58,404 nucleotides of DNA from Actinomycetes bacterium (GCA_021846845.1 JAJZWB010000003.1:1-58404); one strand, 5' to 3'. Shown: positions 1 to 10,810, counted from the stretch's first letter. The notes: generated from the letters alone by a model not told the origin. Program-made: numbers and translations.

Positions 1-348
1 GAACGAGGCGATCTGCAGCGCGATCCCGAAGCTCACCGCCGCGGCTGGGCGCACGCGGCCCGACGGGATCGGCCGTCCAGCCGTCCGGTCCATCAGCCGG
101 TCGATGTCGCGATCGAAGCAGTGGTTGATGGCCCCCGCCCCGCCTGCCGACAGGTATCCGCCGGCGCAGGTCAGCGCCACCCGGCCGACCGACGGGCTGC
201 CGGCGATCTCCATCGTCGCGACCGTCGTGAACAGCAGCAGCGATTGGACCTTGGGCTTGGTGAGCTCAAGGTAGTCAGCGGCCAGCTGGCGAACCCGCGA
301 GCGGGAAGCCGGCGCGGCCGAGACCAGCTCGACCGTCGCCTCGGTCAC
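1..348 (-). CDS. ctaB: Protoheme IX farnesyltransferase, partial (C-terminus beyond window)
   Basis: This is the N-terminal 116 codons of the membrane prenyltransferase that converts heme b to heme O, the precursor of the heme a used by the oxidase encoded just upstream. The reading frame gives the family hallmark NHCFDRDIDRLMDRT followed by GRPIPSGR; the Asp-rich motif binds Mg-farnesyl diphosphate. It is preceded by the typical YLELTKPKVQSLLLFTT segment, the start of the first membrane helix. I chose GTG at 348 because it gives the usual short cytoplasmic leader, and no ATG lies nearby. The gene follows ctaD by 37 bp on the same strand and is probably co-transcribed with it. It is truncated by the left edge of the window, not by mutation. 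Confidence 0.93.
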   Translation of the reverse strand, partial: MTEATVELVSAAPASRSRVRQLAADYLELTKPKVQSLLLFTTVATMEIAGSPSVGRVALTCAGGYLSAGGAGAINHCFDRDIDRLMDRTAGRPIPSGRVRPAAAVSFGIALQIASF

Positions 349-385
349 GCTCGCCGTCCCCGACCGTCGGCCCCTGCGGCGCCGC

Positions 386-2098
<1,713 letters not shown>

Positions 2099-2100
2099 AT

Positions 2101-3072
2101 TCAGTTCCCCAGTTGCCCTTGGGATGTCAGGATCTGACGCAGCTGGATGACCTGGGCGTTCTGAGCCTGGATCAGCTGCGCCTGTTGAGTGAGCCAGGCC
2201 TGGTACTGGCCCGGAGTCACGACCTTGACGAACGCGACCATCGCATCATGGCCGACGCCGCAAAGCTGCGCGCACTGCCCTCGGAAGATGCCGGTGTGCA
2301 GCGGCTTGAACCAGGTGTAGGTCGTGTATCCGGGCACGGCGTCGACCTTGCCGCCGAGCGCCGGCACCCACCAGGAGTGGATCACGTCGCTGGACTGGAT
2401 CTTCAGCACGACGGTGGTGTGAACGGGGACGACCATCGTCGTGTACGAGTACGGCAGCTGCTTCTGGAAGTAGTTGGTCAGGCAGCCGGAGCCGTAGACG
2501 TAGCGCCAGATGTACTGGCGCCCCTGGATGCAGATCGTGAGCTTCTTGCCGTTCGGCGGCACCGACTCGTTCAGGGAGGCCGACAGGACGGCCCCGCCGG
2601 GACCGGAGTTCGGCGCGTTGATGATGCTCGGCAGCTTGATGAAGGTGACGACGGTCAGGATCACCAGGATCAGACATGCGGCCACGGTCCAGGTGATCTC
2701 CAGCCTGGTGTTGCCGTGGATCTGCGCGGCGACCGGGTTGCGCTTGGCGCGGAACCGCCAGACCGCGTACACGAGCGCGCCCTCGACGCACACGAACACG
2801 AACGCGGCGATGTACAGGATGATCTTGTACAGCGAGTCGATCTGGTTCGCGTTCGGGGATCCGCCGGACTCCGGCGTGAAGAACGAGGCCATGGCGGCCG
2901 GCGCGAGGATCAGCGATGCGAGCAGCACGGTCGGTACGACCGTGAGCAGGGTCGAGCGCCGACGCACTCTCAGGGCGCGCGACGCGGCGGCCTCGGTCCC
3001 GTCCGCGGAGCGGGCCGGACGCAGGCGGCGTGGGATGGCGGCTTTGAATGTGGGTCGCAAGGCGAGCGGCAT
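2101..3072 (-). CDS. ctaC: Cytochrome c oxidase subunit II
   Basis: The 323-aa product carries the CuA electron-entry centre on the outer face of the membrane. After a basic N-terminus there is a signal-like helix (about residues 41-62), then two transmembrane helices (about 80-105 and 127-147) and an extracytoplasmic cupredoxin domain. CuA ligands are visible as His232, Cys267, Cys271, His275 and Met278 (CAQLCGVGHDAM). No C-terminal cytochrome c domain is present. The N-terminus is longer than usual, so the true start could lie downstream of 3072, though no better ribosome site stands out. It is the first gene of the ctaC-ctaD-ctaB run and diverges from the PAP2 gene. Confidence 0.96.
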   Translation of the reverse strand: MPLALRPTFKAAIPRRLRPARSADGTEAAASRALRVRRRSTLLTVVPTVLLASLILAPAAMASFFTPESGGSPNANQIDSLYKIILYIAAFVFVCVEGALVYAVWRFRAKRNPVAAQIHGNTRLEITWTVAACLILVILTVVTFIKLPSIINAPNSGPGGAVLSASLNESVPPNGKKLTICIQGRQYIWRYVYGSGCLTNYFQKQLPYSYTTMVVPVHTTVVLKIQSSDVIHSWWVPALGGKVDAVPGYTTYTWFKPLHTGIFRGQCAQLCGVGHDAMVAFVKVVTPGQYQAWLTQQAQLIQAQNAQVIQLRQILTSQGQLGN

Positions 3073-3277
3073 TCTAACTATCCAGGTCGGTCGTCGACGT
3101 CACCTCGCGTACCGGCGCGATCGCGGCCACGGGTCCAAGCGGCCCGACGGGACACCTGGAGGAGCCCCGGCGCGCTCGGTCGGGGCGGCTCGGGCGCGCG
3201 CTCCGGGGCGGCGCCCCGATGGGCCGCAAAGTCGAGCGCTAGCTGCGGTTTTCACCGCCGAGCTCGGCGTGGACCCA

Positions 3278-3283
3278 TATACT
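3278..3283 (+). promoter_or_regulatory. Putative -10 element of the PAP2 gene
   Basis: TATACT lies 8 nt before a TTG codon at 3292 that opens the PAP2 reading frame. No Shine-Dalgarno sequence is seen, so the transcript is probably leaderless or nearly so. No convincing -35 box is visible. Confidence 0.5.
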
Positions 3284-3291
3284 GGCGCGCC

Positions 3292-4224
3292 TTGCGAGTC
3301 TCGAGGGCGATCAGAGCCGGAGCCTGGTCCGTGGTCGCCGCAGGGGTGACGGCCCCGGTGCTGCGCAGGCGAGCGAAGCTTCCGGGACCGGCGGTGCTGG
3401 CGGCGGGCGGCGCGACGCTGCCGGCGCTTGCGATCGCGCTGCCGCGCAGCCGCTCGCGTGATCTGGCCCTGTGCGGGCTGAACATGTGGGCCTACCTGGC
3501 GGCCTACAAGATGCCCAACGACGACCCGGAGCGGCTCCGGGCGCGCGTCAGGCTCGACTACCCGATCGCCGTCGACCGGGTCATCGGGCTCGGCGTGCCT
3601 CCCACCGTCCGCATGCAGGCGCGGGCCGACCTGAGCCGCATCAACCGGTTCGAGCGGGCGCTGGTCTGGTGCCACTGGGTCTGGTTCGCGGTCCCCCACT
3701 CCTCGCTCGCGTACACGCTGTGGCGAGCGCCGGAGCGGTTCCCCGCCGCGGCCGCCCGCATGTATGCGGTGTTCGACCTCGGCGCGTCGCTCTACTGGGC
3801 CGTGCCGACCGCGCCGCCGTGGTACGCCAGCGACGAGGGACGGCTGGCGCACGAGCGCCTCCCCCACGTGCGCCGCAGGATGATCGACTACGGGGAGGAG
3901 TTCTGGGGAGAGCGCTGGACCGACCTCTACGATCTGCTCGGGGGCAACCCGCTCGCCGCCATGCCGTCTCTGCACTTCGCCACGTCCGTCATGGCCGCCC
4001 GCCTGCTCGGCGAGGTGGGCCCGGTGGCCGGCGCGGTCGGCTGGGCCTACTCGCTCGCGCTCGGCCTGGCACTCGTCTACCTGGGCGAGCACTACGTCGT
4101 CGATCTGGTCGCGGGCGCCGCGCTGGCGGAGACGGTCCGCACCCAGGCGCCACGCACCGCGCCGGCGCTGCGACTGGTCACGCGCGCGCTGCAGGCTCTG
4201 GAACGGCGGGCGACGGCGGGGTAG
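3292..4224 (+). CDS. PAP2-family membrane phosphatase/phosphotransferase (PAP2_3 type)
   Basis: The 310-aa polytopic membrane protein belongs to the PAP2 superfamily. The phosphatase signature is present as MPSLHFATS (the PSxH block) and LGEHYVVDLVAG (the final block with catalytic His and Asp); the spacing resembles the AUR1/inositol-phosphoceramide synthase-like branch. A lipid phosphate is the likely substrate, but which one cannot be read from sequence. I prefer the TTG start at 3292 because a TATACT hexamer lies 8 nt upstream; GTG at 3331 is the alternative. It is followed 6 bp later by a UPF0104 membrane protein, so the pair may act together on envelope lipids. Confidence 0.85.
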   Translation: MRVSRAIRAGAWSVVAAGVTAPVLRRRAKLPGPAVLAAGGATLPALAIALPRSRSRDLALCGLNMWAYLAAYKMPNDDPERLRARVRLDYPIAVDRVIGLGVPPTVRMQARADLSRINRFERALVWCHWVWFAVPHSSLAYTLWRAPERFPAAAARMYAVFDLGASLYWAVPTAPPWYASDEGRLAHERLPHVRRRMIDYGEEFWGERWTDLYDLLGGNPLAAMPSLHFATSVMAARLLGEVGPVAGAVGWAYSLALGLALVYLGEHYVVDLVAGAALAETVRTQAPRTAPALRLVTRALQALERRATAG

Positions 4225-4230
4225 GACCCG

Positions 4231-5373
4231 ATGGGTCGGGGAGCTCCGATCGGGCAAGCCGGCGGCGAGCTGACCGAGGAGCGGCGGGCGTCACCCCACT
4301 CGGCGTCGCAGCAGACGAGCGGCCGGACCGAGGAGATGCCGCGCGTCCGCCTGACCCGCGGGCGGGTGTGGGGATCGATCGCGTTCGTCGTCTCGGCGGT
4401 CGCGTTCCTGTACTTCGTGCTGCCCAAGCTCGTCGGGCTGCGCGACACGTGGAACAGGCTCCAGCACGGCAACGCCTGGTGGCTCGCGCTGGGAGCCCTG
4501 CTGGAGGTGCTCTCGTTCATCGGCTACGTCGTCCTGTTCCGCGGGGTGTTCGTCGGCAGCACGCACCGAATCGGATGGCGCGCGAGCTACGAGATCACGA
4601 TGGCCGGCCTGGCCGCGACGCGACTGTTCGCCTCCGCCGGCGCGGGCGGCGTGGCGCTCACCGCCTGGGCGCTGCGGCGCTCGGGCATGGCGCCGCGCAC
4701 TGTCGCGTGCAGGATGGTCGCATTCATGGCGCTGCTCTACAGCGTGTTCATGAGCTGCCTGGTGGTCGGCGGGATCGGGCTCTACACAGGGGTACTGCCG
4801 GGCCCGAGCCCGTTCGCGATCACGATCGTGCCCGCGATCTTCGGCGCGGCCGTGATCGCGCTGTTCCTGGCCGTTTCCCTGCTGCCGAGCGATTTCGACC
4901 GCCTGGTGCGGCGCTGGGAGCCCCGCGGCCGGGCCGGGCGCCTCGCCCGACAGGCAGCCTCGATCCCAGCCGCCACGGCCGCGGGCGTTCGGACCGCGAT
5001 CCGGCTGGTGCGCGACCGTGAGGGCTCGCTCCTGGGCGCGCCGGCGTGGTGGGGCTTCGACATCGCGGTCCTGTGGGCGTGCTTTCACGCATTCGGCGGT
5101 GCGCCGCCGGTCGCCGTGATCGTGATGTGCTACTTCGTCGGCATGCTCGGCAACGTGCTGCCGCTCCCCGGCGGGATCGGGGGCGTGGACGGCGCGATGA
5201 TCGGCGCGTTCTCGGCCTTCGGGATCGCTCCGTCCCTGGCGATCGTCTCCGTGCTCGCCTACCGCGCGTTCGCCTTCTGGCTGCCGACCGTGCCGGGCGC
5301 GATCGCGTACCTTCAGCTGAGACGCACGGTGCAGCGTTGGCGGACCGAGCGCGACCCTGGCTATACTTTGTGA
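4231..5373 (+). CDS. UPF0104 / lysylphosphatidylglycerol synthase TM-region family protein
   Basis: The product is a 380-aa integral membrane protein with about eight hydrophobic segments. It ends with the family signature GNVLPLPGGIGGVDGAM, a re-entrant glycine-rich loop seen in YbhN/AglD/MprF flippase-like domains. No cytosolic synthetase domain is attached, so lysyl transfer is unlikely; lipid flipping or binding is the usual inference. ATG 4231 is 6 bp after the PAP2 stop; ATG 4339 is an alternative start that would remove a low-complexity leader of 36 residues. A second member of the family lies at 56821-57975. Confidence 0.85.
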   Translation: MGRGAPIGQAGGELTEERRASPHSASQQTSGRTEEMPRVRLTRGRVWGSIAFVVSAVAFLYFVLPKLVGLRDTWNRLQHGNAWWLALGALLEVLSFIGYVVLFRGVFVGSTHRIGWRASYEITMAGLAATRLFASAGAGGVALTAWALRRSGMAPRTVACRMVAFMALLYSVFMSCLVVGGIGLYTGVLPGPSPFAITIVPAIFGAAVIALFLAVSLLPSDFDRLVRRWEPRGRAGRLARQAASIPAATAAGVRTAIRLVRDREGSLLGAPAWWGFDIAVLWACFHAFGGAPPVAVIVMCYFVGMLGNVLPLPGGIGGVDGAMIGAFSAFGIAPSLAIVSVLAYRAFAFWLPTVPGAIAYLQLRRTVQRWRTERDPGYTL

Positions 5374-5380
5374 AGCAATG
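5361..5380 (+). promoter_or_regulatory. trxB promoter with the element shared by cysM and the ThiF gene
   Basis: The block CTATACTTTGTGAAGCAATG contains a TATACT -10 hexamer (5362-5367), 10 nt, and the ATG at 5378. The same block with three changes precedes cysM, with identical spacing to its ATG. A related block with perfect dyad symmetry precedes the ThiF gene at 44563-44579. A TTGGCG at 5337-5342 could be a -35 box with a long 19-bp spacer. The conservation beyond the -10 suggests an operator overlapping the transcription start. Confidence 0.65.
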
Positions 5381-6373
5381 GAGCGGCGTATGGAGAACGT
5401 GGTGATCGTCGGAAGCGGGCCGGCCGGCTACACGGCCGCCCTCTACACCGCCCGTGCGGAGCTCGAGCCGCTCGTGCTCGAGGGCTTCGCCTGGGGCGGG
5501 CTGCTGCAGCAGACCACCGACGTGGAGAACTACCCGGGCTTCCCCGAGGGGATCATGGGCCCGGACCTGATGTCGAAGTTCCGTGCCCAGGCGGAGCGGT
5601 TCGGGGCTCGCCTGGAGACAGACGACGCGACCGCGATCGAGCTGTCCGCGGACGGCTCCGAGCCGCACAAGGTGTGGGTCGGCGACGAGGTCCATCTTGC
5701 GCGGACGGTCGTGCTCGCGATGGGCGCCGAGCACCGCAAGCTCGGCGTCCCCGGCGAGGAGGAGCTGTCGGGACGCGGCGTCAGCTACTGCGCCACGTGT
5801 GACGCGGCGTTCTTCAAGCAGGCCACGACCCTGATCGTCGGTGGCGGGGACTCGGCGATGGAGGAGGCGATCTTCCTCTCCAAGTTCGCCGCCAAGGTGA
5901 CGATCGTGCACCGGCGAGACGAGTTTCGCGCCTCTCGGATCATGGTCGACCGCGCCCGCGAGGTGCCCAACATCGAGTGGCTGACACCCTACGCCGTCGA
6001 GGAGTTCTCGGCGGACGGCGACGGGCGCTCGCTGGCGGTCGCCAGGCTGCGCAACACCGTCGACGGCTCCGAGCTCTCCGTGCCCGTGACGGGCGCGTTC
6101 GTCGCGGTCGGCCATGAGCCGCAGTCGCACCTGGTCCAGGGTCAGGTAGAGGTCGACGACGCGGGGTACGTGGTGACCCAGGGCCGGTCGACGAGGACCA
6201 ACATCCCCGGGGTGTTCGCGGCCGGCGACCTGGTCGATCACACCTACCGGCAGGCGATCACCGCCTCGGCATCGGGATGTCAGGCCGCGCTCGACGCCGA
6301 GCGCTACCTGCGCGACAACCCCGCGCCGGCGGGCGGCGTGGCCGGCGGCGCCGCGGGGGTGGCAGGGGACTGA
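5378..6373 (+). CDS. trxB: Thioredoxin-disulfide reductase
   Basis: The 331-aa NADPH- and FAD-dependent flavoprotein reduces thioredoxin. Landmarks in order: FAD Rossmann motif GSGPAGYTAA (about residues 12-21), redox-active pair CATC (Cys138 and Cys141) in the NADPH domain, second Rossmann motif GGGDSAMEEA, and the C-terminal FAD motif AAGDLVDHTYRQA. Length is normal. ATG 5378 lies 10 nt after a TATACT hexamer, giving a nearly leaderless mRNA; ATG 5390 is an internal alternative. No thioredoxin gene is in the window. The promoter element it shares with cysM and the sulfur-carrier activating enzyme suggests joint redox/sulfur control. Confidence 0.97.
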   Translation: MERRMENVVIVGSGPAGYTAALYTARAELEPLVLEGFAWGGLLQQTTDVENYPGFPEGIMGPDLMSKFRAQAERFGARLETDDATAIELSADGSEPHKVWVGDEVHLARTVVLAMGAEHRKLGVPGEEELSGRGVSYCATCDAAFFKQATTLIVGGGDSAMEEAIFLSKFAAKVTIVHRRDEFRASRIMVDRAREVPNIEWLTPYAVEEFSADGDGRSLAVARLRNTVDGSELSVPVTGAFVAVGHEPQSHLVQGQVEVDDAGYVVTQGRSTRTNIPGVFAAGDLVDHTYRQAITASASGCQAALDAERYLRDNPAPAGGVAGGAAGVAGD

Positions 6374-6560
6374 TCGGCTCCCGGGACGGGGGCGCGCCGC
6401 GACCGAGAGCGCGCACCCCATCCGGGCCTGGCGCGGCGTGCGGGCACCCAGTCAGGGGCGCGCCTGCCACCGGCCCGATTTGCGCGCCCTCCGGTGCCGA
6501 CGGCCGCCGGTGTCCACGGCCGCCGGGGCCTCGCGACAGGCGCGCGCGGGGCCCTCGGTG

Positions 6561-7157
6561 CTAGTAGGGGCAGCCCTCCGCCGGACCCCAGTTGCCCGCG
6601 GCCGGCCGCTGGCCCATCCACAGGCCGAAGTCCTCGGTCCAGGTCCCCGGCTGCGAGCTGAAACCTGAGATGGAGCGATTGTCTACGCCGGTCCCGACGT
6701 AGCGCCAGGTCGGGTCGAGGATGTTCTGGCAGTGATCCGTGCTGCCCATCCAGGCCGACACGACCGCCGCCGGGGTCTCGAACCCGGTCGCGATGTTCTC
6801 GCCGATGCTGGACCAGTAGAACCCGACGTCGCTGACCCGCGCGCCGAAGTTGCCGCCGTGGCTGAAGTAGCGCTGGTGCACCATCGCGTTGGTCCAGCCC
6901 TGCGCCGAGCGGTTCAGGCGCTGGTTCTCCAGCAGGGCGGGAAGCCCGTGGGCGCGACGCTCGGCGTTGACGAGACAGACGACCGCCCGCTGCAGCTCCG
7001 CGCGTGAGGCGGCGACGATCCGCGTGTTGGCGTGCGGACAGCCGCGCGGCCGGGCGCTTGCGACCGAAGCGGCGCCGACGAACGCACCCGCCACGGAGAT
7101 CGCGATCAGGCAGCCGCGAAGGAGCGTGCCGAGCCGAACCGGTTTTGTGTCGATCAT
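6561..7157 (-). CDS. Secreted CAP (SCP/PR1-like) domain protein
   Basis: The 198-aa exported protein has an N-terminal signal helix (about residues 8-36, ending in an Ala-Ser-Ala-Arg region). A CAP domain follows with LVNAERRAHGLPAL, a central HGGN and SSIGENIATG, and a C-terminal WMGSTDHCQNIL block. These match bacterial YkwD-like CAP proteins; their role is poorly known and usually extracellular. Cysteines flank the domain and may form disulfides. ATG 7157 is favoured because GGTAGGAG stands just upstream and the signal peptide begins there. It is convergent with trxB; the 187 bp between the two holds GC-rich repeats but no clear terminator. Confidence 0.85.
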   Translation of the reverse strand: MIDTKPVRLGTLLRGCLIAISVAGAFVGAASVASARPRGCPHANTRIVAASRAELQRAVVCLVNAERRAHGLPALLENQRLNRSAQGWTNAMVHQRYFSHGGNFGARVSDVGFYWSSIGENIATGFETPAAVVSAWMGSTDHCQNILDPTWRYVGTGVDNRSISGFSSQPGTWTEDFGLWMGQRPAAGNWGPAEGCPY

Positions 7158-7280
7158 CACTCCTACCTTTTTCGGCGCGGCCAGGCCGTCCTTGAGCGCT
7201 CCCGACGCTCGACAGCGATCGCCGCCAGGTCCGCGGGAAACCCTACACAAGCTTCCGGTCCGATGCAGCGACGGTCGCCC

Positions 7281-7333
7281 CACGCCTCGCGCGTCACGCC
7301 TCGCGCCTCGCGCCTCTGACCTCACGCCTCGCG
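7281..7333. repeat. Three direct copies of an 11-bp motif
   Basis: CACGCCTCGCG occurs at 7281, 7295 and 7323 in the 218-bp gap between the dehydrogenase gene and the CAP gene. Partial copies lie between them. The array is non-coding and probably reflects slippage. Confidence 0.6.
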
Positions 7334-7375
7334 CCGGCGGTGACACCGCAGCCAAGGCCCCGGCACGCGGCCCGC

Positions 7376-8989
7376 TCAACCCTCCGGGTGAAGGAGGAAG
7401 CCCTCCCCCGTCTCGCGGCCGAGACGGCCGGAGAGGCACAGCGAGCGCAGCGCCGGCGCCGGGCGGTAGCGGTCCTCGCCGCGCTCGAGCGCCAGTCCCT
7501 CCAGCCCCGCGAGCACCTGGTGCAGGCCGACCTCGTCAGCCCACTCCAGCACGCCGCGCGGGTAGTTGAGCCCCAGACGCATCCCGGCGTCTATGTCGGC
7601 GACGCTGCCGACACCCTCTCCGAGCGCGAACGCTGCCTCGTTGACCAGCTGGTTGAAGATCCTGCCGAGCACCAGGCCGGGCGAGTCGGCGACCCACTCG
7701 GCATGCATGCCGAGCGTCGCGAAGAACCGCTCCGTGGCGAGCGCGGCGGAGTCGGCCGTGTCGGGCCCGCGGGTCAGCTCGACGAGCCGGCACCGGTCCA
7801 GCGGCGCCAGCGCGTGGAAGCCGGCGCTCGAGCCGCCGGGGTCCAGCGCCGCGAGCGAGCCGCTCGCGCAGCAGACCGCGCGGGGCCCGCCCTGAGCCGG
7901 CGCGTCCGGCTCGCCTCCCTCGGCGTCGACCTCGAGGATCAGGAACGGTGGGCGCCTCCCGTCCGCCTCGGCCGGCGTCGCCACCTCCCAGCCCGCCCGC
8001 AGCGCGGCGTCGACGAGGCCCAGGGCGAGCGACGACTCACCGGCGACCACGACCAGCCCGTCTCCACCGCCGGGGGCGGGCGGCTCGGGGTCGGGCGGCC
8101 TGTGGGAGCCGGACCGCGGGTAGTGGTAGTAGCCGCGGCCCGCCTTGCGCCCGGTGCGCCCGGCGGCGACCATCGCGGCCGCGATCGGCGACGGCCGCCA
8201 GCGCGGCTCGCCGAAGCTCTGCTCGTAGAAGGAACGCGCCACCTCGAGGGCGACATCGACCCCGACCAGGTCCATGAGCTCGAACGGCCCCATCCGGAAT
8301 CCGCCCCCGAGACGGCAGATCCGGTCGATCTGCTGCACCGTGGCCACCCGCTCCGACAGGAGCCGCAGTGCCTCCAGCCCGAACGGCCGGCTGCAGCGGT
8401 TGACCAGGAAGCCGGGCCCGTCGACCGCTTCGATCACGCGCCTGCCCATCGCCTCGCCGGTCGCGCGGGCGATCGCGAGCGCCCGCGCGCCGGAGTCAGC
8501 GCCGGCGACGACCTCCAGCAGCGCCATCAGCGGCGGCGGGTTGAAGAAGTGCATGCCGACCACTCGCTCCGGGTGGTCGGCCGCGGTCGCGATCGCCGTG
8601 ACCAGCAGCGAGGAGGTGTTGGTCGCGAGCACGCAGTCGGCCGAGACGATCCCGGCCAGCGCGCGGAACAGCTCACGCTTGAGCTCCAGCCGCTCGGGCG
8701 CCGCCTCGACCACCAGCTCGCACGCCGCCAGATCGTCGAGCGCGGGAGCCGGCGAGAGCCGCTCAAGCGCCGCGCGGGCCCGCTCGGCGTCGAGCCGGCC
8801 GCGCTCGACCTCGCGCTGCAGCCGCGCCGCGATCCCCTCGGTCCCACGCCGCAGAGCCGCGACGTCGGGATCGTGCAGGAGCGTCCGCATGCCCGCCAGG
8901 CAGCCCAGCTGTGCGATGCCGGACCCCATCGTGCCGGCGCCGCAGACACCGAGCACGGCGGGCACCGCGCCGTGCTCCCCCTGTGCCAC
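7376..8989 (-). CDS. 3-hydroxyacyl-CoA dehydrogenase, two C-terminal domains (PaaH type)
   Basis: The 537-aa product oxidises 3-hydroxyacyl-CoA to 3-ketoacyl-CoA with NAD. The Rossmann motif GAGTMGSGIAQ lies near residue 17, the catalytic His in GMHFFNPPPLM, and the first helical 3HCDH C-terminal domain includes GPGFLVNRC and GRKAGRGYY. A degenerate Rossmann-like middle follows, then a second 3HCDH C-terminal domain (RIFNQLVNEAAFALG, GETGEGF-like end). This two-copy layout is typical of phenylacetate-pathway PaaH and long bacterial HBDs. GTG 8989 directly abuts the HIT stop codon. The substrate range is not evident, as no other beta-oxidation gene is adjacent. Confidence 0.93.
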   Translation of the reverse strand: MAQGEHGAVPAVLGVCGAGTMGSGIAQLGCLAGMRTLLHDPDVAALRRGTEGIAARLQREVERGRLDAERARAALERLSPAPALDDLAACELVVEAAPERLELKRELFRALAGIVSADCVLATNTSSLLVTAIATAADHPERVVGMHFFNPPPLMALLEVVAGADSGARALAIARATGEAMGRRVIEAVDGPGFLVNRCSRPFGLEALRLLSERVATVQQIDRICRLGGGFRMGPFELMDLVGVDVALEVARSFYEQSFGEPRWRPSPIAAAMVAAGRTGRKAGRGYYHYPRSGSHRPPDPEPPAPGGGDGLVVVAGESSLALGLVDAALRAGWEVATPAEADGRRPPFLILEVDAEGGEPDAPAQGGPRAVCCASGSLAALDPGGSSAGFHALAPLDRCRLVELTRGPDTADSAALATERFFATLGMHAEWVADSPGLVLGRIFNQLVNEAAFALGEGVGSVADIDAGMRLGLNYPRGVLEWADEVGLHQVLAGLEGLALERGEDRYRPAPALRSLCLSGRLGRETGEGFLLHPEG

Positions 8990-9397
8990 TCAGCGCAACC
9001 GCGCGGCGACCGCCGCGATCTCGTCCAGCTGCCCGGGGGCCGGCGTCCACGGGAGGCGCATCTGGTCGTCGGGGTAGCGCGGGATCACGTGGATGTGCAG
9101 GTGGAACACGGTCTGCCAGGCGGCCGCGCCGCACGAGTTGAGCAGGTTGACACCCTCGACGCCGAGCCGCTCCTTCGCGACCCGGGCCTGACGCTGGGCG
9201 GTCACGATCGCAGCCTCGAGGTCGCGCGGCTCGGCGGCCAGGAGGTCCTCGGAGTGGGCCCTTGGGACGACCAGCATGTGACCCGGCGTGGCGGGGTTGA
9301 TGTCCATGAACGCGACCGTCAGGTCGTCCTCGTACACGCGCTGCGACGGAAGCTCCCCCGCGACGATCTTGCAGAACAGGCAATCCGGGTCGCGCAT
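8990..9397 (-). CDS. HIT-family nucleotide hydrolase
   Basis: The 135-aa histidine-triad protein has the catalytic HLHIHVIP motif (His99, His101, His103). Its N-terminal CLFC pair (Cys6, Cys9), with downstream His, forms the zinc site common in Hint-like proteins. Such enzymes split phosphoramidate or dinucleoside phosphates, for example adenosine 5'-phosphoramidates. It is 12 bp downstream of cca and immediately upstream of the dehydrogenase. The length is standard and there are no oddities. Confidence 0.95.
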   Translation of the reverse strand: MRDPDCLFCKIVAGELPSQRVYEDDLTVAFMDINPATPGHMLVVPRAHSEDLLAAEPRDLEAAIVTAQRQARVAKERLGVEGVNLLNSCGAAAWQTVFHLHIHVIPRYPDDQMRLPWTPAPGQLDEIAAVAARLR

Positions 9398-9409
9398 CGG
9401 TGGCGCAGC

Positions 9410-10810
9410 TTACCGGGACGCCCCGGGACCGGCCGCCAGCAGGGTGCGCGCGTGCTCGATCGCCTCCTCCGGGCCGGCGATCTCGCCCGCGAAGCTGGCC
9501 TCCTCCAGATCGGCGAGCAGCCGCCCGATCAGCGGTCCCGGCGTCACCGACAGCGCGCGCGCCAGCTCGTCGCCCCGCACCGGGGGACGCGGCGGATCCG
9601 CCAGCCAGTCCAGCGCCTCCACGACCATCCCCTCGGCCAGCTCCAGGTGCCTGGCGATCGCGACCTCCGCGTTGTCGCCGCGAGTCGCGAGGCGGTCGGC
9701 GACGCTCAGCACGGTGACGTCGACCCCGACCGGGGCGGTCGCGCGAAGGTAGGCGTACACGGCCCGGCGGTCGAGCGGCATGTCGCGCACCAGGAACCCG
9801 AGCCTGAGATGGTGCCGGGTGAGCGCACCGACGTGCGCGATCAGCCGCTCGGAGGCCCGCAGGCGGCCGAGGATCGAGGCGCACAGGTCGGCGCCCTCAC
9901 GGTCGTGGGACATGAACGTGATCCGGCCCTCCGGCGTCACGGCTCGAGTCTGCGGCTTGGCGATGTCGTGCATCAGCGCCCCGAGCCGCAGCGCCTGGCC
10001 GCGCGTCAGCTCGTCCGCCAGCGGCTGGGCGAGCACGGCCGCCAGCGCGGCGGCGCGGGACCCGGCGAGGCGGGCCGGTGAATCGACCAGCGAGATCGTC
10101 TCCTGAAGCGTGAGCAGCGTGTGCTCCAGGACGTCCAGGTGATGGAACCGGCTCTGCTGGACGCCTCGAAGCGCCTCAAGCTCCGGCAGCACGACCGCTG
10201 TCGCTCCCACGCGCTCCATCAACCGCAGGCCCTGCACCGCGGACGGTGCGCAGATCACCCGGCGCAGCTCGGCGAAGACCCTCTCGGCGGCGACCGATCC
10301 CAGCGCCGCAGCCGACGAGCGCGCCAGCGACAGGGTCCCCGCGTCGATCTCGAACCCCAGCTCGCAGGCGATCCTCGCCAGGCGCAGCACCCGCAGGGGG
10401 TCGCCGCGGAACGAGCGCTCGGAGACCGCCCGCAGGCGCCGCGCGCGAAGGTCCGCGAGCCCTCCGAACGGATCGATCCACGCATCCTCGGCGAGCGGCC
10501 GCGCGATCGCGTTGATCGTCAGGTCCCGCCGGGCGAGATCCTCCTCGATCGAACCGCCGTCGAGCGGGGTCAGGTCCACCTGCCAGGCGCGGTCGCGCGC
10601 CACCACGCGCCAGTGGCCGAACTCACGCGAGAGCTCGAACGAGAACGCGTCGGCGGCGCGGCCGAGCGCGCGCGCGACGCCCGCCGGCGGCTCGTCGAGC
10701 ACGACGTCGAAGTCCGCGGTCTCGCGGCCCAGCGCCCGGTCGCGGACGGCTCCCCCCACCAGCCAGGCACGCTGGACGAGGCCCGACAGCGTCGCCAGCG
10801 GCTCAGGCAT
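9410..10810 (-). CDS. cca: tRNA nucleotidyltransferase / poly(A) polymerase family protein with HD domain
   Basis: The 466-aa cytosolic protein has an N-terminal nucleotidyltransferase head with the GGAVRDRALG motif and the metal-binding DFDVVL. An RNA-binding segment follows, then an HD domain (LMHDIAKP with downstream HH). It would add or repair the CCA end of tRNAs. The class II CCA-adding versus A-adding distinction cannot be settled without the full template helix alignment. The ATG overlaps the alr stop by 8 bp. In many actinobacteria tsaE or tsaB follows alr; here cca takes that place. Confidence 0.88.
   Translation of the reverse strand: MPEPLATLSGLVQRAWLVGGAVRDRALGRETADFDVVLDEPPAGVARALGRAADAFSFELSREFGHWRVVARDRAWQVDLTPLDGGSIEEDLARRDLTINAIARPLAEDAWIDPFGGLADLRARRLRAVSERSFRGDPLRVLRLARIACELGFEIDAGTLSLARSSAAALGSVAAERVFAELRRVICAPSAVQGLRLMERVGATAVVLPELEALRGVQQSRFHHLDVLEHTLLTLQETISLVDSPARLAGSRAAALAAVLAQPLADELTRGQALRLGALMHDIAKPQTRAVTPEGRITFMSHDREGADLCASILGRLRASERLIAHVGALTRHHLRLGFLVRDMPLDRRAVYAYLRATAPVGVDVTVLSVADRLATRGDNAEVAIARHLELAEGMVVEALDWLADPPRPPVRGDELARALSVTPGPLIGRLLADLEEASFAGEIAGPEEAIEHARTLLAAGPGASR

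Noticed and set aside
7340-10081. Very long plus-strand open frame (over 900 codons) opposite the dehydrogenase, HIT and cca genes
   Set aside because: It runs across three clearly recognised genes on the minus strand, and its peptide has shadow-frame composition.
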